From the NCBI RefSeq assembly GCF_006968745.1, contig NZ_CP030118.1, positions 6,654,284-6,718,283 on the forward strand: DNA of 64,000 bases. The letters are read 5' to 3'. Shown one piece after another: positions 1 to 8,775 of the stretch. Position 1 is the first letter of the stretch. Each line of letters begins with the position of its first letter. A program made the position numbers and the translations under genes. The DNA is from Brasilonema sennae CENA114. Its GTDB lineage: Bacteria; Cyanobacteriota; Cyanobacteriia; Cyanobacteriales; Nostocaceae. The notes below the pieces were generated by a model. The model had not been told where the DNA came from. It saw nothing but the letters and a program-made list of their open reading frames with translations, and ran no database searches.

Positions 1-22
1 TAAAAAAATGTTTAATCATACC

Positions 23-670
23 ATGAGTCAAATTGTTTGGATCGCAAGACACGCCAACCGTCTCGACTTTGTTAACCCTGATTGGTTTCTCACAGCAGAA
101 CGACGCTACGATCCACCACTTTCTGAAGATGGTATGGTGCAAGCGCAGCAATTAGCCAATCGGCTCAAGCGAGAACATATTACTCATATTTTTGCTTCCC
201 CCTTCCTGCGGACAGTACAAACAGCAAACGCCGTGGCAGAAGTTCTTGATTTGCCGATAAAACTAGAAACAGGCTTAAGCGAATGGCTGAATCCCGTCTG
301 GATGAAAGAAGAACCACTGCGACTCTTAACCCGAGCATTAGCAGAATTATTCCCCAGAATAGACATCAGCTACACTCCGCGCATTGCAGTAAATTACCCA
401 GAAACTTACGAAAAAATGCAGGAACGTTCGGGACAAACTGCTAGATGCCTAACGACAGAATTCTCTCCAGAAAATATTCTTTTAGTGGGACATGGTGCGT
501 CCGTATTGGGGGCGGCAATAGGTTTAGTAGGTGAAATTGCCAGAACGGAAGTGAAGGCTTCTCTATGTTCTTTAGTAAAAGTTGTGCGTCAACACCCAGA
601 GTGGTTGCTAGAACTAAAGGGAGATACCTCGCATTTAACTCAGGTAGAAGAAGTCATTCGCTTTAACTAA
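23..670 (+). CDS. Histidine phosphatase (phosphoglycerate mutase-like) family protein
   Basis: A 215-residue member of the histidine phosphatase superfamily. The catalytic motif lies near the N-terminus as ARHANR, a variant of the usual RHG motif with Ala in place of Gly. A second conserved His lies in VGHGAS near residue 160. The family transfers phosphate through a phosphohistidine; the substrate cannot be told here. I start at the ATG at 23 because it puts the motif nine residues in, as in relatives; an in-frame ATG at 8 would add five residues. Glucokinase follows after 11 bases, so the two are probably co-transcribed. The call to the superfamily is firm; the substrate is unknown. Confidence 0.85.
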   Translation: MSQIVWIARHANRLDFVNPDWFLTAERRYDPPLSEDGMVQAQQLANRLKREHITHIFASPFLRTVQTANAVAEVLDLPIKLETGLSEWLNPVWMKEEPLRLLTRALAELFPRIDISYTPRIAVNYPETYEKMQERSGQTARCLTTEFSPENILLVGHGASVLGAAIGLVGEIARTEVKASLCSLVKVVRQHPEWLLELKGDTSHLTQVEEVIRFN

Positions 671-681
671 GAACAACTCAC

Positions 682-1707
682 ATGACATTACTATTGGCAG
701 GAGACATCGGCGGCACGAAAACCATCTTACGATTGGTTGAAGCATCACAAAAAGCTTCATTACACACTATCTGTGAGGAACGGTACCCCAGTGGAGACTT
801 TCCCGATTTGGTGCCGATGGTACAAAAGTTCTTGCTTAAGGCTAACACACAAACTCCAGAAAAAGCGTGTTTTGCCATTGCAGGACCGGTGGTGCAAAAT
901 ACCGCTAAGTTGACTAATTTAGTTTGGTTCCTTGATAGCGAACGTTTACAACAAGAACTCGGTATATCCCATGTTTCTCTCATCAACGACTTTGCAGCTG
1001 TTGGCTATGGTGTTTTAGGTTTAGACAACCAAGATCTGCTAACTTTACAGGCTGGCAAACCCAACCCCGAAGCCCCTATTGCTATTATTGGTGCTGGTAC
1101 TGGTTTGGGACAAGGATTTTTGATTAAGCAGGGACAGAACTATCAAGTTTTTGCTTCTGAAGGTGGACACGTTGACTTTGCCCCCCGTACCGAATTAGAG
1201 TTTCAACTTTTGAAATACCTGCTCTCGAAGCATGATATCCAACGGGTTTCTGTAGAACGAGTCGTTTCTGGGATGGGAATTCTAGCAATTTACCAATTTC
1301 TACGAGATCGCAAAATTGCTACTGAATCACCAGAAATTGCCCAAATCATAAGAAAGTGCGAACAAGAAGTGGGAGGGCAAGAAAAAAGCGTTGATCCGGG
1401 TGCTGTCATTGGTAACGCTGCATTAGAGAAAAGCGATCGCCTTTGTGAACAAACCATGCAGTTATTTGTAGAAGCCTACGCTGCAGAAGCAGGTAATATT
1501 GCACTTAAACTTCTACCTTATGGTGGTTTGTACGTTGCTGGTGGAATTGCTCCGAAAATACTGCCTTTAATCCAACAAGACAGGTTCATCCGCAATTTCA
1601 CTCAAAAAGGTAGGATGCGTCCTCTGCTTGAAGATATACCCGTTTATGTTGTCCTAAATCAACAAGTAGGACTCATTGGTGCTGCCATCTGTGCTACTAG
1701 GTTATAA
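682..1707 (+). CDS. glk: Glucokinase
   Basis: Phosphorylates glucose to glucose-6-phosphate with ATP in the cytoplasm. The 341-residue protein has the N-terminal phosphate-binding loop GDIGGTKT at residues 7-14, the sugar-binding stretch INDFAAVGYG near residue 100, and the second nucleotide loop GAGTGLGQG near residue 137. Length and order match the bacterial Glk family (Pfam glucokinase) rather than ROK kinases, because no ROK zinc motif is seen. It directly follows the histidine phosphatase gene in what looks like a two-gene unit. In cyanobacteria this enzyme serves glycogen/sucrose breakdown and mixotrophic glucose use. Confidence 0.93.
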   Translation: MTLLLAGDIGGTKTILRLVEASQKASLHTICEERYPSGDFPDLVPMVQKFLLKANTQTPEKACFAIAGPVVQNTAKLTNLVWFLDSERLQQELGISHVSLINDFAAVGYGVLGLDNQDLLTLQAGKPNPEAPIAIIGAGTGLGQGFLIKQGQNYQVFASEGGHVDFAPRTELEFQLLKYLLSKHDIQRVSVERVVSGMGILAIYQFLRDRKIATESPEIAQIIRKCEQEVGGQEKSVDPGAVIGNAALEKSDRLCEQTMQLFVEAYAAEAGNIALKLLPYGGLYVAGGIAPKILPLIQQDRFIRNFTQKGRMRPLLEDIPVYVVLNQQVGLIGAAICATRL

Positions 1708-2066
1708 CTACTAGTAGCTACAGTTGAAAGTAAGGTAGTAACGGGCTATGTTTCTACCCTACTTTGAATTGATGAAAAAGCACCTGCAAATGCGTCAATC
1801 AATTTTGGATTTAGGATTTTAGATTTTGGATTAACTCCACCCTAAAAGTGCTCTGCTTGGAGCGAAACAGAACTCATCTCTAAATTTTTAGATTTACGAT
1901 TTTGGATTAATTCCGTCCGTCAAGGACGGGGCTTGTACCGAAAGTCAACGCCAAGTACCTCTGTCGGGAAACCCTCCTATGGCACAAAGTGCCACGCTGC
2001 GCGAACAGTATTGGCTCCCCAATCTAAAATTGTTTCGGTTAGAGTCACTGCATCGCTAATCAACTA
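1708..2066. repeat. Intergenic repeats (GATTTTAGATTTTGGATTA type and palindromic fragments)
   Basis: No gene is visible between glk and the convergent GST gene. Two related A/T-rich copies of a GATTTTGGATTA motif occur at about 1803-1833 and 1886-1911, and the same motif recurs at about 4803-4828. At about 1955-2015 there is a fragment with GGGAAACCCTCC and the words GTGCCACGCTGCGCGAACAGTA, resembling the composite repeats at 3480-3760 and 8560-8625. These are dispersed cyanobacterial repeats. Confidence 0.6.
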
Positions 2067-2702
2067 TTAGAATTTGGTTAAGTCGTATGCACCTCCACGT
2101 TCAAGGGCGCGTTTATAAGCAGGTCGCGCATGGATGCGTTCGACAAATTCCTTGATCTTTGGTCGGTTCTCGACCTGTTCGGGAAGCTGGACGAGCATTT
2201 CCAGCGGAAAACTCATTTGGATATCGGCGGCAGTGAATTCTTCGCCTACAAACCATGTACTCTTACGAAGCTCGCCTTCTACGTAGTCATAATGAAGCTT
2301 GATCTGGGGGGCGATGAACGCATCTTGAGCGCCGCTGTCCCCTTTCCCAAAATGTTTGAAAACTACCTTCATCACCAGCGGTGGCATTGCAGAACCTTCG
2401 CCGTAATGCAGCCAATACGTGTAGCGCAGACGCTCCGGCGTACCCAATGCTGGGATTAACCGACCATTGCCGTAGCGATCCACTATGTATTCGATAATGG
2501 CACCCGACTCAGCGATCGTCAGATCTGCATCTGTGATCACGGGTGACTTGCCGAGGGGATGGATTTGGTACAGCGATGCTGGTGCCAGCATCGTCTGAGC
2601 ATCGCGTTCATAGTACTTGATTTCGTATTCGATACCTAATTCTTCGAGCAGCCATAGTACGCGCTGCGATCGCGAGTTGTTGAGATGATGGACAACGATC
2701 AT
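2067..2702 (-). CDS. Glutathione S-transferase family protein
   Basis: A 211-residue cytosolic GST. The N-terminal thioredoxin-like half carries HHLNNSRSQRVLWLLEELG with the family Ser-x-Arg-x-x-Arg pattern, then SPVITD and the glutathione-binding ESGAIIEYI near residues 65-74. The all-helical C-terminal half contains FTAADIQMSFPLE near residue 155, the typical GST N-capping segment. The protein would conjugate or transfer glutathione for detoxification; the substrate is not predictable. It stands alone on the minus strand, downstream of glk and facing it. Confidence 0.9.
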   Translation of the reverse strand: MIVVHHLNNSRSQRVLWLLEELGIEYEIKYYERDAQTMLAPASLYQIHPLGKSPVITDADLTIAESGAIIEYIVDRYGNGRLIPALGTPERLRYTYWLHYGEGSAMPPLVMKVVFKHFGKGDSGAQDAFIAPQIKLHYDYVEGELRKSTWFVGEEFTAADIQMSFPLEMLVQLPEQVENRPKIKEFVERIHARPAYKRALERGGAYDLTKF

Positions 2703-2985
2703 AAAACCCTCCTCCTAGTGGCTGATTGCTGTTCGATTTCGGCTAATCTGTCACTATTTATTAAAAACAGTTTTTTAGCCTGAATCCCCCAATTGGGTGC
2801 TTCGCCAGACAGTTTCCAGCCTAATTTTTTGATTGCATTATGTCACCCTCAGCTTAGCTTGAGACTCTTCTGAAAAATTCATTCTTTAGAGGTCATTTCT
2901 AGAAAAAAATTGAAGAAAAGTTCGTAACGGTTGACTTTGTGGACATTGAAATTTTCAGAAAAAGTGCTTTTTGTCAATCATTGCG

Positions 2986-3150
2986 TTAATAGTCATTGTC
3001 AGCCACACACATCCCTTTACATTTAATACCGTTCGTAGCGGTGCGCCGACAATGAGGACATAGAACTTTTTCGTTTTCTGTTTCTTTATTAGTCTTGATA
3101 CTAGTGCTTGGCGTAAGAAAGTCTTTTTCGGTCTGGATTTTTATAGTCAT
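2986..3150 (-). CDS. Small Cys-rich hypothetical protein (54 aa)
   Basis: A 54-residue reading frame (ATG at 3148-3150, TAA at 2986-2988). The first 30 residues are polar and rich in Thr, Lys and Glu. The last 24 hold four cysteines arranged CPHC...KCKGMC, which looks like a small zinc ribbon (C-x2-C and C-x3-C), followed by VADNDY at the C-terminus. I think similar small proteins with a CPHCRRTATNGIKCKG-type core exist in other cyanobacteria, but this is from memory. No clear ribosome binding site is visible. Function unknown. The four ordered cysteines and intact frame in an otherwise repeat-filled spacer support it being real. Confidence 0.5.
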   Translation of the reverse strand: MTIKIQTEKDFLTPSTSIKTNKETENEKVLCPHCRRTATNGIKCKGMCVADNDY

Positions 3151-3179
3151 AAAGTAGTTCTTTTAAGAGGATGTTTTCA

Positions 3180-3815
3180 AAGTATAGTTTTTGTCATGTT
3201 TTTAGCGTAGCGTGCGTTCTTGACGCTTAGGATTTCAGCCTCAACGAAAAATTGAGATTTTGAGTCCAGAAGACACGCTACCTTTGAGGATTCCTCGCAA
3301 ATCCAACGAATAGTACGAGCAGACTGTGAACGCAAAAGGCAGAGAAGATTCTTCCCGCCTTATTGCTGTCCTAGGATCGCAGCTACCTGTGCTACAGCCT
3401 TCCTAAATAGGATATGAACATCATCCTCTTCTTCTGTTTCTTTTCTTTGCGTCCAAAGACAGCGGGAAGCCACTGAGTCCCAAGGGGACACGCTGCGCGT
3501 TCGCCCTCTGGGCGTGCGCTTGCGCTTACGTGTCTATGCGCCTTTGCGGTACCCTGCACCGAAGCCCTTCGGGTATCTCCTGCGGAGACGCTACTTTGTA
3601 AGTCCCAAAGGGACACGCTTACGCGTATCTCCTACGGAGACGCTGCGCGAACGCTCGATTCGTGCGCTTGCGCTTACGCAGTCGCCTACGGAGGAGCCAG
3701 TACTGCGGGAGGGTTTCCCGACAGCCAGGTATCTGGCGTTGGAAACCCTCCTGCAGCGCTGTCTCACCGCTCCGCGTCTACGTTTTTTTTGTTCACGACT
3801 TATCTAGGATTGCTG
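3180..3815. repeat. Composite dispersed-repeat region
   Basis: About 640 bases with no believable gene. From 3480 on the sequence is a mosaic of short palindromic words such as TCTCCTACGGAGACGC, CCCAAGGGGACACGC, GCTTGCGCTTACG, and GGAGGGTTTCCC paired with GGAAACCCTCC. The last pair also occurs at 8579-8592 and, in part, at 1960. A T-rich stretch at 3400-3455 (CTTCCT-AATAGGAT...TTTCTTTTCTT-GCGTCC) is nearly the same as 35357-35410. The open frames that cross this region in several phases are repeat-derived. Confidence 0.7.
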
Positions 3816-3821
3816 TATCCC

Positions 3822-4799
3822 CTAAACTTGATGCGAAGCCAGAAAAGCTTCCACTTCATCTGCTGTGGGTTGAGAGGCGATCGCCCCCGCTTTCATCGTC
3901 GTTAATGCCCCCGTTGCACTTGCATATTTCACGATTTTTCTGGCGGTTTCTGAATCGTTTAAGCTTTGAATACCATGACTCAGCAGCTGGTGCATGAAAC
4001 CAGCAACAAAGCTATCCCCTGCACCTGTTGTATCAACGACGGAGGGAGAAAAAGCAGGTAATTTACCTTCGTTTTCCCCAAGGCAGTAGGCGCAGCCATG
4101 TTCTCCATCAGTTACCAGCACACCGTCAACGGTGCCAAGTCGGTAAGTGATTACCCCTGGATCGGCGGTATCAAATAGCCATTCTGCTTCTTCTTTTGAA
4201 AGTTTGATAAAGTCTATATACTTAAATAATTCTTGAATTTTTTGTGGAGCAATGTCAGGATTTGTCCAAAATACCGGACGCCAGTTGACATCGAGCAAAA
4301 TTTTGACATCATATTGCTCTGCCATTTGAAGTGCGCGGTGAATTGCTTGCGCACTTTCAGGATATGCTAGTCCCAGAGTACCTAAAATCAGAAAATCTGC
4401 TCCTTGAAATAACTCCTTCGGTATTTGATCGGCTTTGAGGCGCGTATCAGCAAATTCTGTAGTTTCATAATCTTTAAATCCAGCAAAAGTGCGATCGCCC
4501 TCAAGAGAACGCACAACATTTACTTGCCGCGTTGGTGCTGTAGAATGACGCTGTACTCCAGTTGTAGCTACACCTACTTCTTCTAACAATTCTACCAATT
4601 CATTACCTGGTGCGTCCTCACCAACACAACCAATAAATGCCACTGGTGTCCCCAACTTCACTAAAGCACAGGCGACGTTAGCTGGTGCTCCTCCAGGGTA
4701 GGCAGTCCATGACTCAACTTCTTCTAGCTTTCGCCCCAGTTGATCAGCTAAACAATCGAATAAAACTTCACCCAGGCACAAAACACGGGGATTACTCAT
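3822..4799 (-). CDS. PfkB-family carbohydrate kinase, probable fructokinase
   Basis: A 325-residue ribokinase/PfkB kinase. Signature 1 is GGAPANVA at residues 36-43; signature 2 is DTTGAGDSFVAG at 256-267 with the catalytic base Asp261 in the anion hole. The start MSNPRVLCLGEVLFDCLAD is typical of fructokinases, which make fructose-6-phosphate from fructose released by sucrose cleavage. Substrate choice is inferred from overall resemblance. It lies alone on the minus strand and is flanked by repeat spacers. Confidence 0.85.
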   Translation of the reverse strand: MSNPRVLCLGEVLFDCLADQLGRKLEEVESWTAYPGGAPANVACALVKLGTPVAFIGCVGEDAPGNELVELLEEVGVATTGVQRHSTAPTRQVNVVRSLEGDRTFAGFKDYETTEFADTRLKADQIPKELFQGADFLILGTLGLAYPESAQAIHRALQMAEQYDVKILLDVNWRPVFWTNPDIAPQKIQELFKYIDFIKLSKEEAEWLFDTADPGVITYRLGTVDGVLVTDGEHGCAYCLGENEGKLPAFSPSVVDTTGAGDSFVAGFMHQLLSHGIQSLNDSETARKIVKYASATGALTTMKAGAIASQPTADEVEAFLASHQV

Positions 4800-5231
4800 T
4801 GAATTTCAGATTTTGGATTAGGATTTGCCAGTATAAAATCTACAATGATTTGTGTCACTATGTCGGCAATCGTTCATACAATGAAATAGCAATTTCTATG
4901 AATCAATTTAGCTATTAACGATGGTGAACACTGCTTATTTGCCATCAGTATTATTTCTATTATTTTAAATTGAAATTTTATAAATATTACTTATAAATAA
5001 CTGATTTGGGATGAGGTGAAGTGTAATGGTGTGGGGGGAGCAGGGATAGCGTCCTGATAATTTCGGATTTTCAACCTTGATCTTTTTCTATCTTCTGCTC
5101 CGATACTGTAAACCCAACTCTCAAAGAAAAATAGTATTTATGCCTACACTTGAAACATCTACCTACAAAAGAATCTTCTAGAATGGGATAGAGCGATTGA
5201 GTACATATACCAAGGAGGAGAAAGTAACTCT
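4800..5231. other. Intergenic spacer upstream of fructokinase and the LuxR regulator
   Basis: A divergent promoter region for the fructokinase gene (minus) and the small LuxR regulator (plus). It starts with a CAGATTTTGGATTAGGATTT repeat near 4805 and is otherwise A/T-rich. The bases just before the regulator contain AGGAGGAG (5213-5220), a strong ribosome binding site. No other feature is recognised. Confidence 0.5.
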
Positions 5232-5501
5232 ATGGCTGGTGGCGAGTCTCAGACCCCCGTTAGTCTGTCAGACAGAGAACTGCAAATTATCGATTTAGTG
5301 GCCGCTGGCTTAACTAACCAAGAGATTGCAGGTAAATTAGAAATAAGCAAGCGTACAGTTGACAATCATATCAGCAATATTCTCACCAAAACAGGTACCG
5401 ACAACCGAGTGGCTCTTGTCCGCTGGGCTTTGCAATGGGGCAAAGTCTGCCTGAATGATGTTAATTGCTGTACTTTACCTCGGCCTGAGCAAAAAGAATA
5501 G
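5232..5501 (+). CDS. pedR: Small LuxR-type HTH transcriptional regulator, PedR-like
   Basis: An 89-residue protein made almost only of a LuxR/GerE helix-turn-helix: SLSDRELQIIDLVAAGLTNQ at residues 11-30 and KLEISKRTVDNHISNILTKTG at about 36-56. It lacks a receiver domain. The size, the C-terminal WALQWGKV and a cysteine-containing tail (VCLNDVNCC) resemble PedR, the Synechocystis regulator that responds to photosynthetic electron transport through thioredoxin. Orthology to PedR is inferred from size and layout. An AGGAGG ribosome binding site ends about 12 bases before the ATG, suggesting good expression. Confidence 0.75.
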   Translation: MAGGESQTPVSLSDRELQIIDLVAAGLTNQEIAGKLEISKRTVDNHISNILTKTGTDNRVALVRWALQWGKVCLNDVNCCTLPRPEQKE

Positions 5502-5920
5502 ATAAACTGCTAGTATACTGCCAAGCTCATTTTGACTGGTTACTTATTGTTCTCCTCACAACTTAACGTATAAGTGTAAACCTCTCAAAATCAAGCACCA
5601 CAGAGTACTCGACTATGTTGTCTTGGGTAGAGGTTGTATTTCCTCAGATTATTCCAACTGTACACATTAGGACACGAAAAGCGCGGCAGAAAGCGCAACT
5701 TTGCTCTTTTTTAAGTTTGTCCACCAGAGCAGAGAAACCAAGCTTTCTTGGCTTTTAAGTGGAAGAACCTTGCCGTTGCTATGTGTCCTTATTAAGATTT
5801 TGCCTTTAGTCAATCAAAGAAAACCAAATAGTAAACAAAATTTAGCAACTATCTCCAGGCTAAAACGCTACATTAAAAAGAAATCTCTGTTGGTTTATTA
5901 GCTTAGGAAGCAGTGTAGCA
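5502..5920. other. Intergenic spacer, nothing recognised
   Basis: About 420 bases between the LuxR regulator and the DUF6391 gene. A 66-codon frame from TTG at 5701 has no ribosome binding site and a composition unlike a protein gene. The region probably holds the promoter of the DUF6391 gene. Confidence 0.4.
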
Positions 5921-6580
5921 ATGAATACTTCCGCTTCGGCTATTGGTAGCTTGTCTTTCTATAACTTTTTCAATTCTGATTTTACAGTACCTCAGCCCAC
6001 ACAAGATGCTGATTTACTCAGACAGCTGTCGTTTTTGCCTGGATTAAAAGAAATTTTAATGCTGCGTCAGGTTCATGCTCTAGAACATGCTACAGTTTGG
6101 CTTCTGAGTGCATCAAAAAATGTCCAAGCTTCCAAAGGAAGACCAAGACCAAGCAATTTCCAAGTTGACAACGAACTCTTGGGTGGTTTGTCCACGGAGC
6201 GGGGATTCTATCTTTATGGTGAAGTTAATATCAGCGATTTGCGACGTGCAGTCACACTCGCCCTACATCGCCTCACCAACGGAGAATGGGACTTGGCTGT
6301 ACATCCCCGTTGTGGAACAAATGTATCAGTAGAAATGCTGTTGACAGCAGGACTAGCAGTGGGGATGCATCTGCTGCTACCGCGAGGACTAATTGAGCAA
6401 CTGATAGGTTTGGGAGTCGCGACGACAACAGCGGCTGAACTCGCTCCTGACATTGGTGCTTTAGCACAGCGTTACCTGACAACTTCCATTCCCTTTAACC
6501 TCAAAATTGAAAATATCACACGTACGCGTGACCTTTGGGGACGACAGGCGTATTTTGTTCAAGTGCAGTGGCGGGAGTAG
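5921..6580 (+). CDS. DUF6391 family protein (cyanobacterial, conserved)
   Basis: A 219-residue protein of a family I recognise from cyanobacteria, DUF6391. The marker is MLRQVHALEHATVWLLS near residues 47-63, with a His-x3-Glu-His pattern that could bind a metal. It is followed by GGLSTERGFYLYGEV and RCGTNVSVE, then a hydrophobic segment near residues 143-165 and a basic C-terminus. No enzyme activity is established that I know of. It is a single-gene unit followed at once by a purine-rich repeat. Confidence 0.8.
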   Translation: MNTSASAIGSLSFYNFFNSDFTVPQPTQDADLLRQLSFLPGLKEILMLRQVHALEHATVWLLSASKNVQASKGRPRPSNFQVDNELLGGLSTERGFYLYGEVNISDLRRAVTLALHRLTNGEWDLAVHPRCGTNVSVEMLLTAGLAVGMHLLLPRGLIEQLIGLGVATTTAAELAPDIGALAQRYLTTSIPFNLKIENITRTRDLWGRQAYFVQVQWRE

Positions 6581-6585
6581 AGAGC

Positions 6586-6684
6586 AGGGAGCAGGGGGAA
6601 GGGAGCAGGGGACACCGGAGTTGGGAGAAGGGAGGAGGGAAAAAGGGAGAAAGGGAGGGAAAAAGGGAGAAAGGGAGGGAAAAG
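6586..6684. repeat. Purine-only low-complexity tract with 22-bp tandem units
   Basis: Downstream of the DUF6391 gene the plus strand reads GAGCAGGGAGCAGGGGG and then, from about 6623 to 6684, only A and G. Within this the unit GGAAAAAGGGAGAAAGGGAG repeats with a 22-base period. Runs of three Gs occur many times, so the plus strand could form G-quadruplexes or the duplex a purine-pyrimidine triplex. It separates two convergent genes. Confidence 0.7.
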
Positions 6685-6737
6685 TTAATGCGAAATCACT
6701 CTTTTCCCACACTCCTACACTGTTTTCACCTTTTATC

Positions 6738-7076
6738 TCAAGCGTGAATGATTTCTTCGGCCGCTTTGACTAATGTTTCATCCATCCATGCATTAATACT
6801 CTTTCCAACCTTTCTAGAAGCTATAAAAATTTTTCTGTGATGCTCAGGAGATGTGCGAAAAGGAAGTTTACCTGAGAAAGGCTTATCTGGTTCTTCTCCT
6901 AATTCCGCGCAAAATTCTAAGTAATCATCTACAGATTCCTCAAATGCTTGACGAGTTTCTTCCACAGTTTTTCCTTTAAAAGACACAACGTCTTTAATAT
7001 CAATCACTCGTCCAGAAAGCATTCCACTTTCTATATCAATTTCAAGTTCACCTGTATATCCCTTATATTGAAACAT
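6738..7076 (-). CDS. HicB-family antitoxin (orphan)
   Basis: A 112-residue HicB-type protein. The N-terminal half (FQYKGYTGELEIDIESG...GRVIDIKDVVSFKG) is the partly degraded RNase H-like fold of HicB antitoxins. The C-terminal half (KLPFRTSPEHHRKIFIASRK...SINAWMDETLVKAAEE) is a ribbon-helix-helix DNA-binding domain. HicB neutralises the HicA mRNA interferase and represses its own operon. I start at the ATG at 7076; the frame stays open to 7199, but the extra residues do not resemble HicB. No HicA gene lies on either side, so this is a solitary antitoxin or a repurposed regulator. Confidence 0.8.
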   Translation of the reverse strand: MFQYKGYTGELEIDIESGMLSGRVIDIKDVVSFKGKTVEETRQAFEESVDDYLEFCAELGEEPDKPFSGKLPFRTSPEHHRKIFIASRKVGKSINAWMDETLVKAAEEIIHA

Positions 7077-7306
7077 AGATCTAATTACTACTCCTTTTTG
7101 TCTAGTAGCCACAAAAAATATTTGTGATTTTTCTGTTTTTATTTGAGAAATCTCAGAAAAATGTGCTTGTTTCATATTTTGCGGGAACGTTAATCGCACC
7201 CGTGGTCGTCAAGAGTATAGCCAGACATGATATCACTTCTCATCTCGCCATTTCCCGGTTTGAGTTGTAGAATCATTGGCTTGTGTGTTGAATATTCTTG
7301 TGCTTT

Positions 7307-8335
7307 ATGTCTTTAGACCCTGATTTTGCCATCTTACTGCGTGCTTCGGCTGACCGCTTGTTCTTTTTATTGGAAAAATTCGCTTCTGCACGGGTGCTGG
7401 TTATCGGAGATTTGACTTTAGACGAGTTTCTCACAGGTCAAGTGGAAAGAATTTCTCGGGAAGCACCAGTGTTGATCCTGCGCCATGAAACCACCAAGCA
7501 AGTGCCAGGAGGTGGGGCAAATGCGATTTATAATTTTGCCCAACTGGGAGCAAAAGTTTTGGCAGTAGGGCTATTGGGCAAAGATGAACAAGGAAAGGCG
7601 CTACGTAGTCTTCTGGAAGCTGCGGGAATCAATACTGATGGCGTTTTTGTTGACTCCAGTCGCCCAACAGTAACCAAAACGCGGATTTCTGGTCATTCTC
7701 GTCAATCGGTGACACAGCAGATTGTTCGCTTAGACCGAAAGTCGGATGATTTGCCAGACTTAGATTTACAAGTTCAGATATCTCAATATATTAAAGAACA
7801 AATTAATTCCGTAGATGCTGTTGTCTGTTCTGACTACGGGGATGGAACTCTAACTCAGCCTGTGATTTCAGCAGCGCTGTCTGCTTCTCGAACTATTGTG
7901 GATGCTCAAAAACATCTGGAACGGTATCGTAGAGGTACATTGTTTACTCCAAATTTGCCGGAGGCAGAATTTGCTGTTGGTTATGCAATTACTGATGAAC
8001 CAACTTTGACTCAAGCAGGACAAGATTTGCTGGCGTTGACGCAGGCGCAACATATACTGATTACCCGTGGTGAGCAAGGGATGAGTATGTTTAACCGCGA
8101 GGGTAGCGCATTTCACATTCCAGCTTTTAATCGGACGAAGGTGTTTGATGTCACTGGTGCTGGAGATACTGTAGTGGCGGCGTTAACTTTAGGTTTAACC
8201 GTTGGGGCGTCGGCTTGGGAAGCTGCAGTTTTAGGTAATTTGGCAGCTAGTATTGTGGTGCGACGGTTTGGCACCACAACGACAACTCCTGAAGAAATGA
8301 GGGTGGCGTTGCAACGGTTGTTGGAGGAAGGTTAA
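7307..8335 (+). CDS. PfkB-family kinase, D-glycero-D-manno-heptose-7-phosphate kinase-like (RfaE domain I)
   Basis: A 342-residue sugar kinase resembling the N-terminal domain of HldE/RfaE, which phosphorylates heptose-7-phosphate at C1 for LPS core heptose. It shows VLVIGDLTLDEFLTGQVERISREAPV near residues 30-55, QVPGGGANAIYNFAQLGA near 64-82, and the C-terminal signature DVTGAGDTVVAAL starting at 281 with the catalytic Asp286. The nucleotidyltransferase half of HldE is absent, so it is an HldA-type stand-alone kinase. ATG at 7307 is preferred over the upstream TTG at 7298. Confidence 0.82.
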   Translation: MSLDPDFAILLRASADRLFFLLEKFASARVLVIGDLTLDEFLTGQVERISREAPVLILRHETTKQVPGGGANAIYNFAQLGAKVLAVGLLGKDEQGKALRSLLEAAGINTDGVFVDSSRPTVTKTRISGHSRQSVTQQIVRLDRKSDDLPDLDLQVQISQYIKEQINSVDAVVCSDYGDGTLTQPVISAALSASRTIVDAQKHLERYRRGTLFTPNLPEAEFAVGYAITDEPTLTQAGQDLLALTQAQHILITRGEQGMSMFNREGSAFHIPAFNRTKVFDVTGAGDTVVAALTLGLTVGASAWEAAVLGNLAASIVVRRFGTTTTTPEEMRVALQRLLEEG

Positions 8336-8357
8336 TATCATGTCCGCCTGGTTAGTT

Positions 8358-8432
8358 GTCATTGCGAACGAAGTGAAGCAATCGCAGAGACTTTGTGATT
8401 GCTTCGCTCCACTTCGTTCCACTCGCAATGAC
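8358..8432. repeat. Imperfect 75-bp inverted repeat (GTCATTGCGAACGAAG type)
   Basis: The arms GTCATTGCGAACGAAGTGAAGCAATC and GATTGCTTCGCTCCACTTCGTTCCACTCGCAATGAC are near-complementary around a short centre, with a few extra bases in the right arm. Transcribed, it would form a long hairpin just after the heptose kinase stop codon. It looks like a dispersed palindromic repeat and might also act as a transcript 3' end. Confidence 0.75.
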
Positions 8433-8509
8433 ATTGTGTAATTAATTCTGTTCGACTACTTATTCCTACTGTTGATGTCGTGTGATACTAAATCGGCTTT
8501 TATAACCCC

Positions 8510-8650
8510 CTTTTAACCCAAGCGATTAGAAATCGCGGCTACACAAACAAAGTCCCTTCGGGTTCGCAGTCGCCTACGGAGGGAAACCCTCCTGCAGCGC
8601 TGTCTCACCGCCTACGCGGACTAAATAATAAAGGGGGTATTAGATCCGGA
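8510..8650. repeat. Composite dispersed repeat (GGAGGGAAACCCTCC palindrome family)
   Basis: This spacer segment contains TCCCTTCGGGTTCGCAGTCG, CCTACGGAGGGAAACCCTCC and CTGCAGCGCTGTCTCACCGC. The last two also occur in the mosaic at 3660-3775. Flanking the core are AAGCGATTAGAAATCGC and a run ending in AAAGGGGGTATTAG. The rest of the 8336-8775 spacer shows no gene. Confidence 0.7.
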
Positions 8651-8775
8651 TTTGGTATGAGTGCGATCACCGGAGGTGGCGGCTTCCGCATCGCCATCGC
8701 CACATTTCTAGATTAAGCATTAGATCTATAATTGCTGAAGAGTTCGGATATTTATTTACTGGTTAAAACTATTAA

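Noticed and set aside
3514..3997. Two overlapping Arg/Leu-rich ORFs of about 100 codons
   Set aside because: Made of palindromic dispersed repeats; no start signal and no family.
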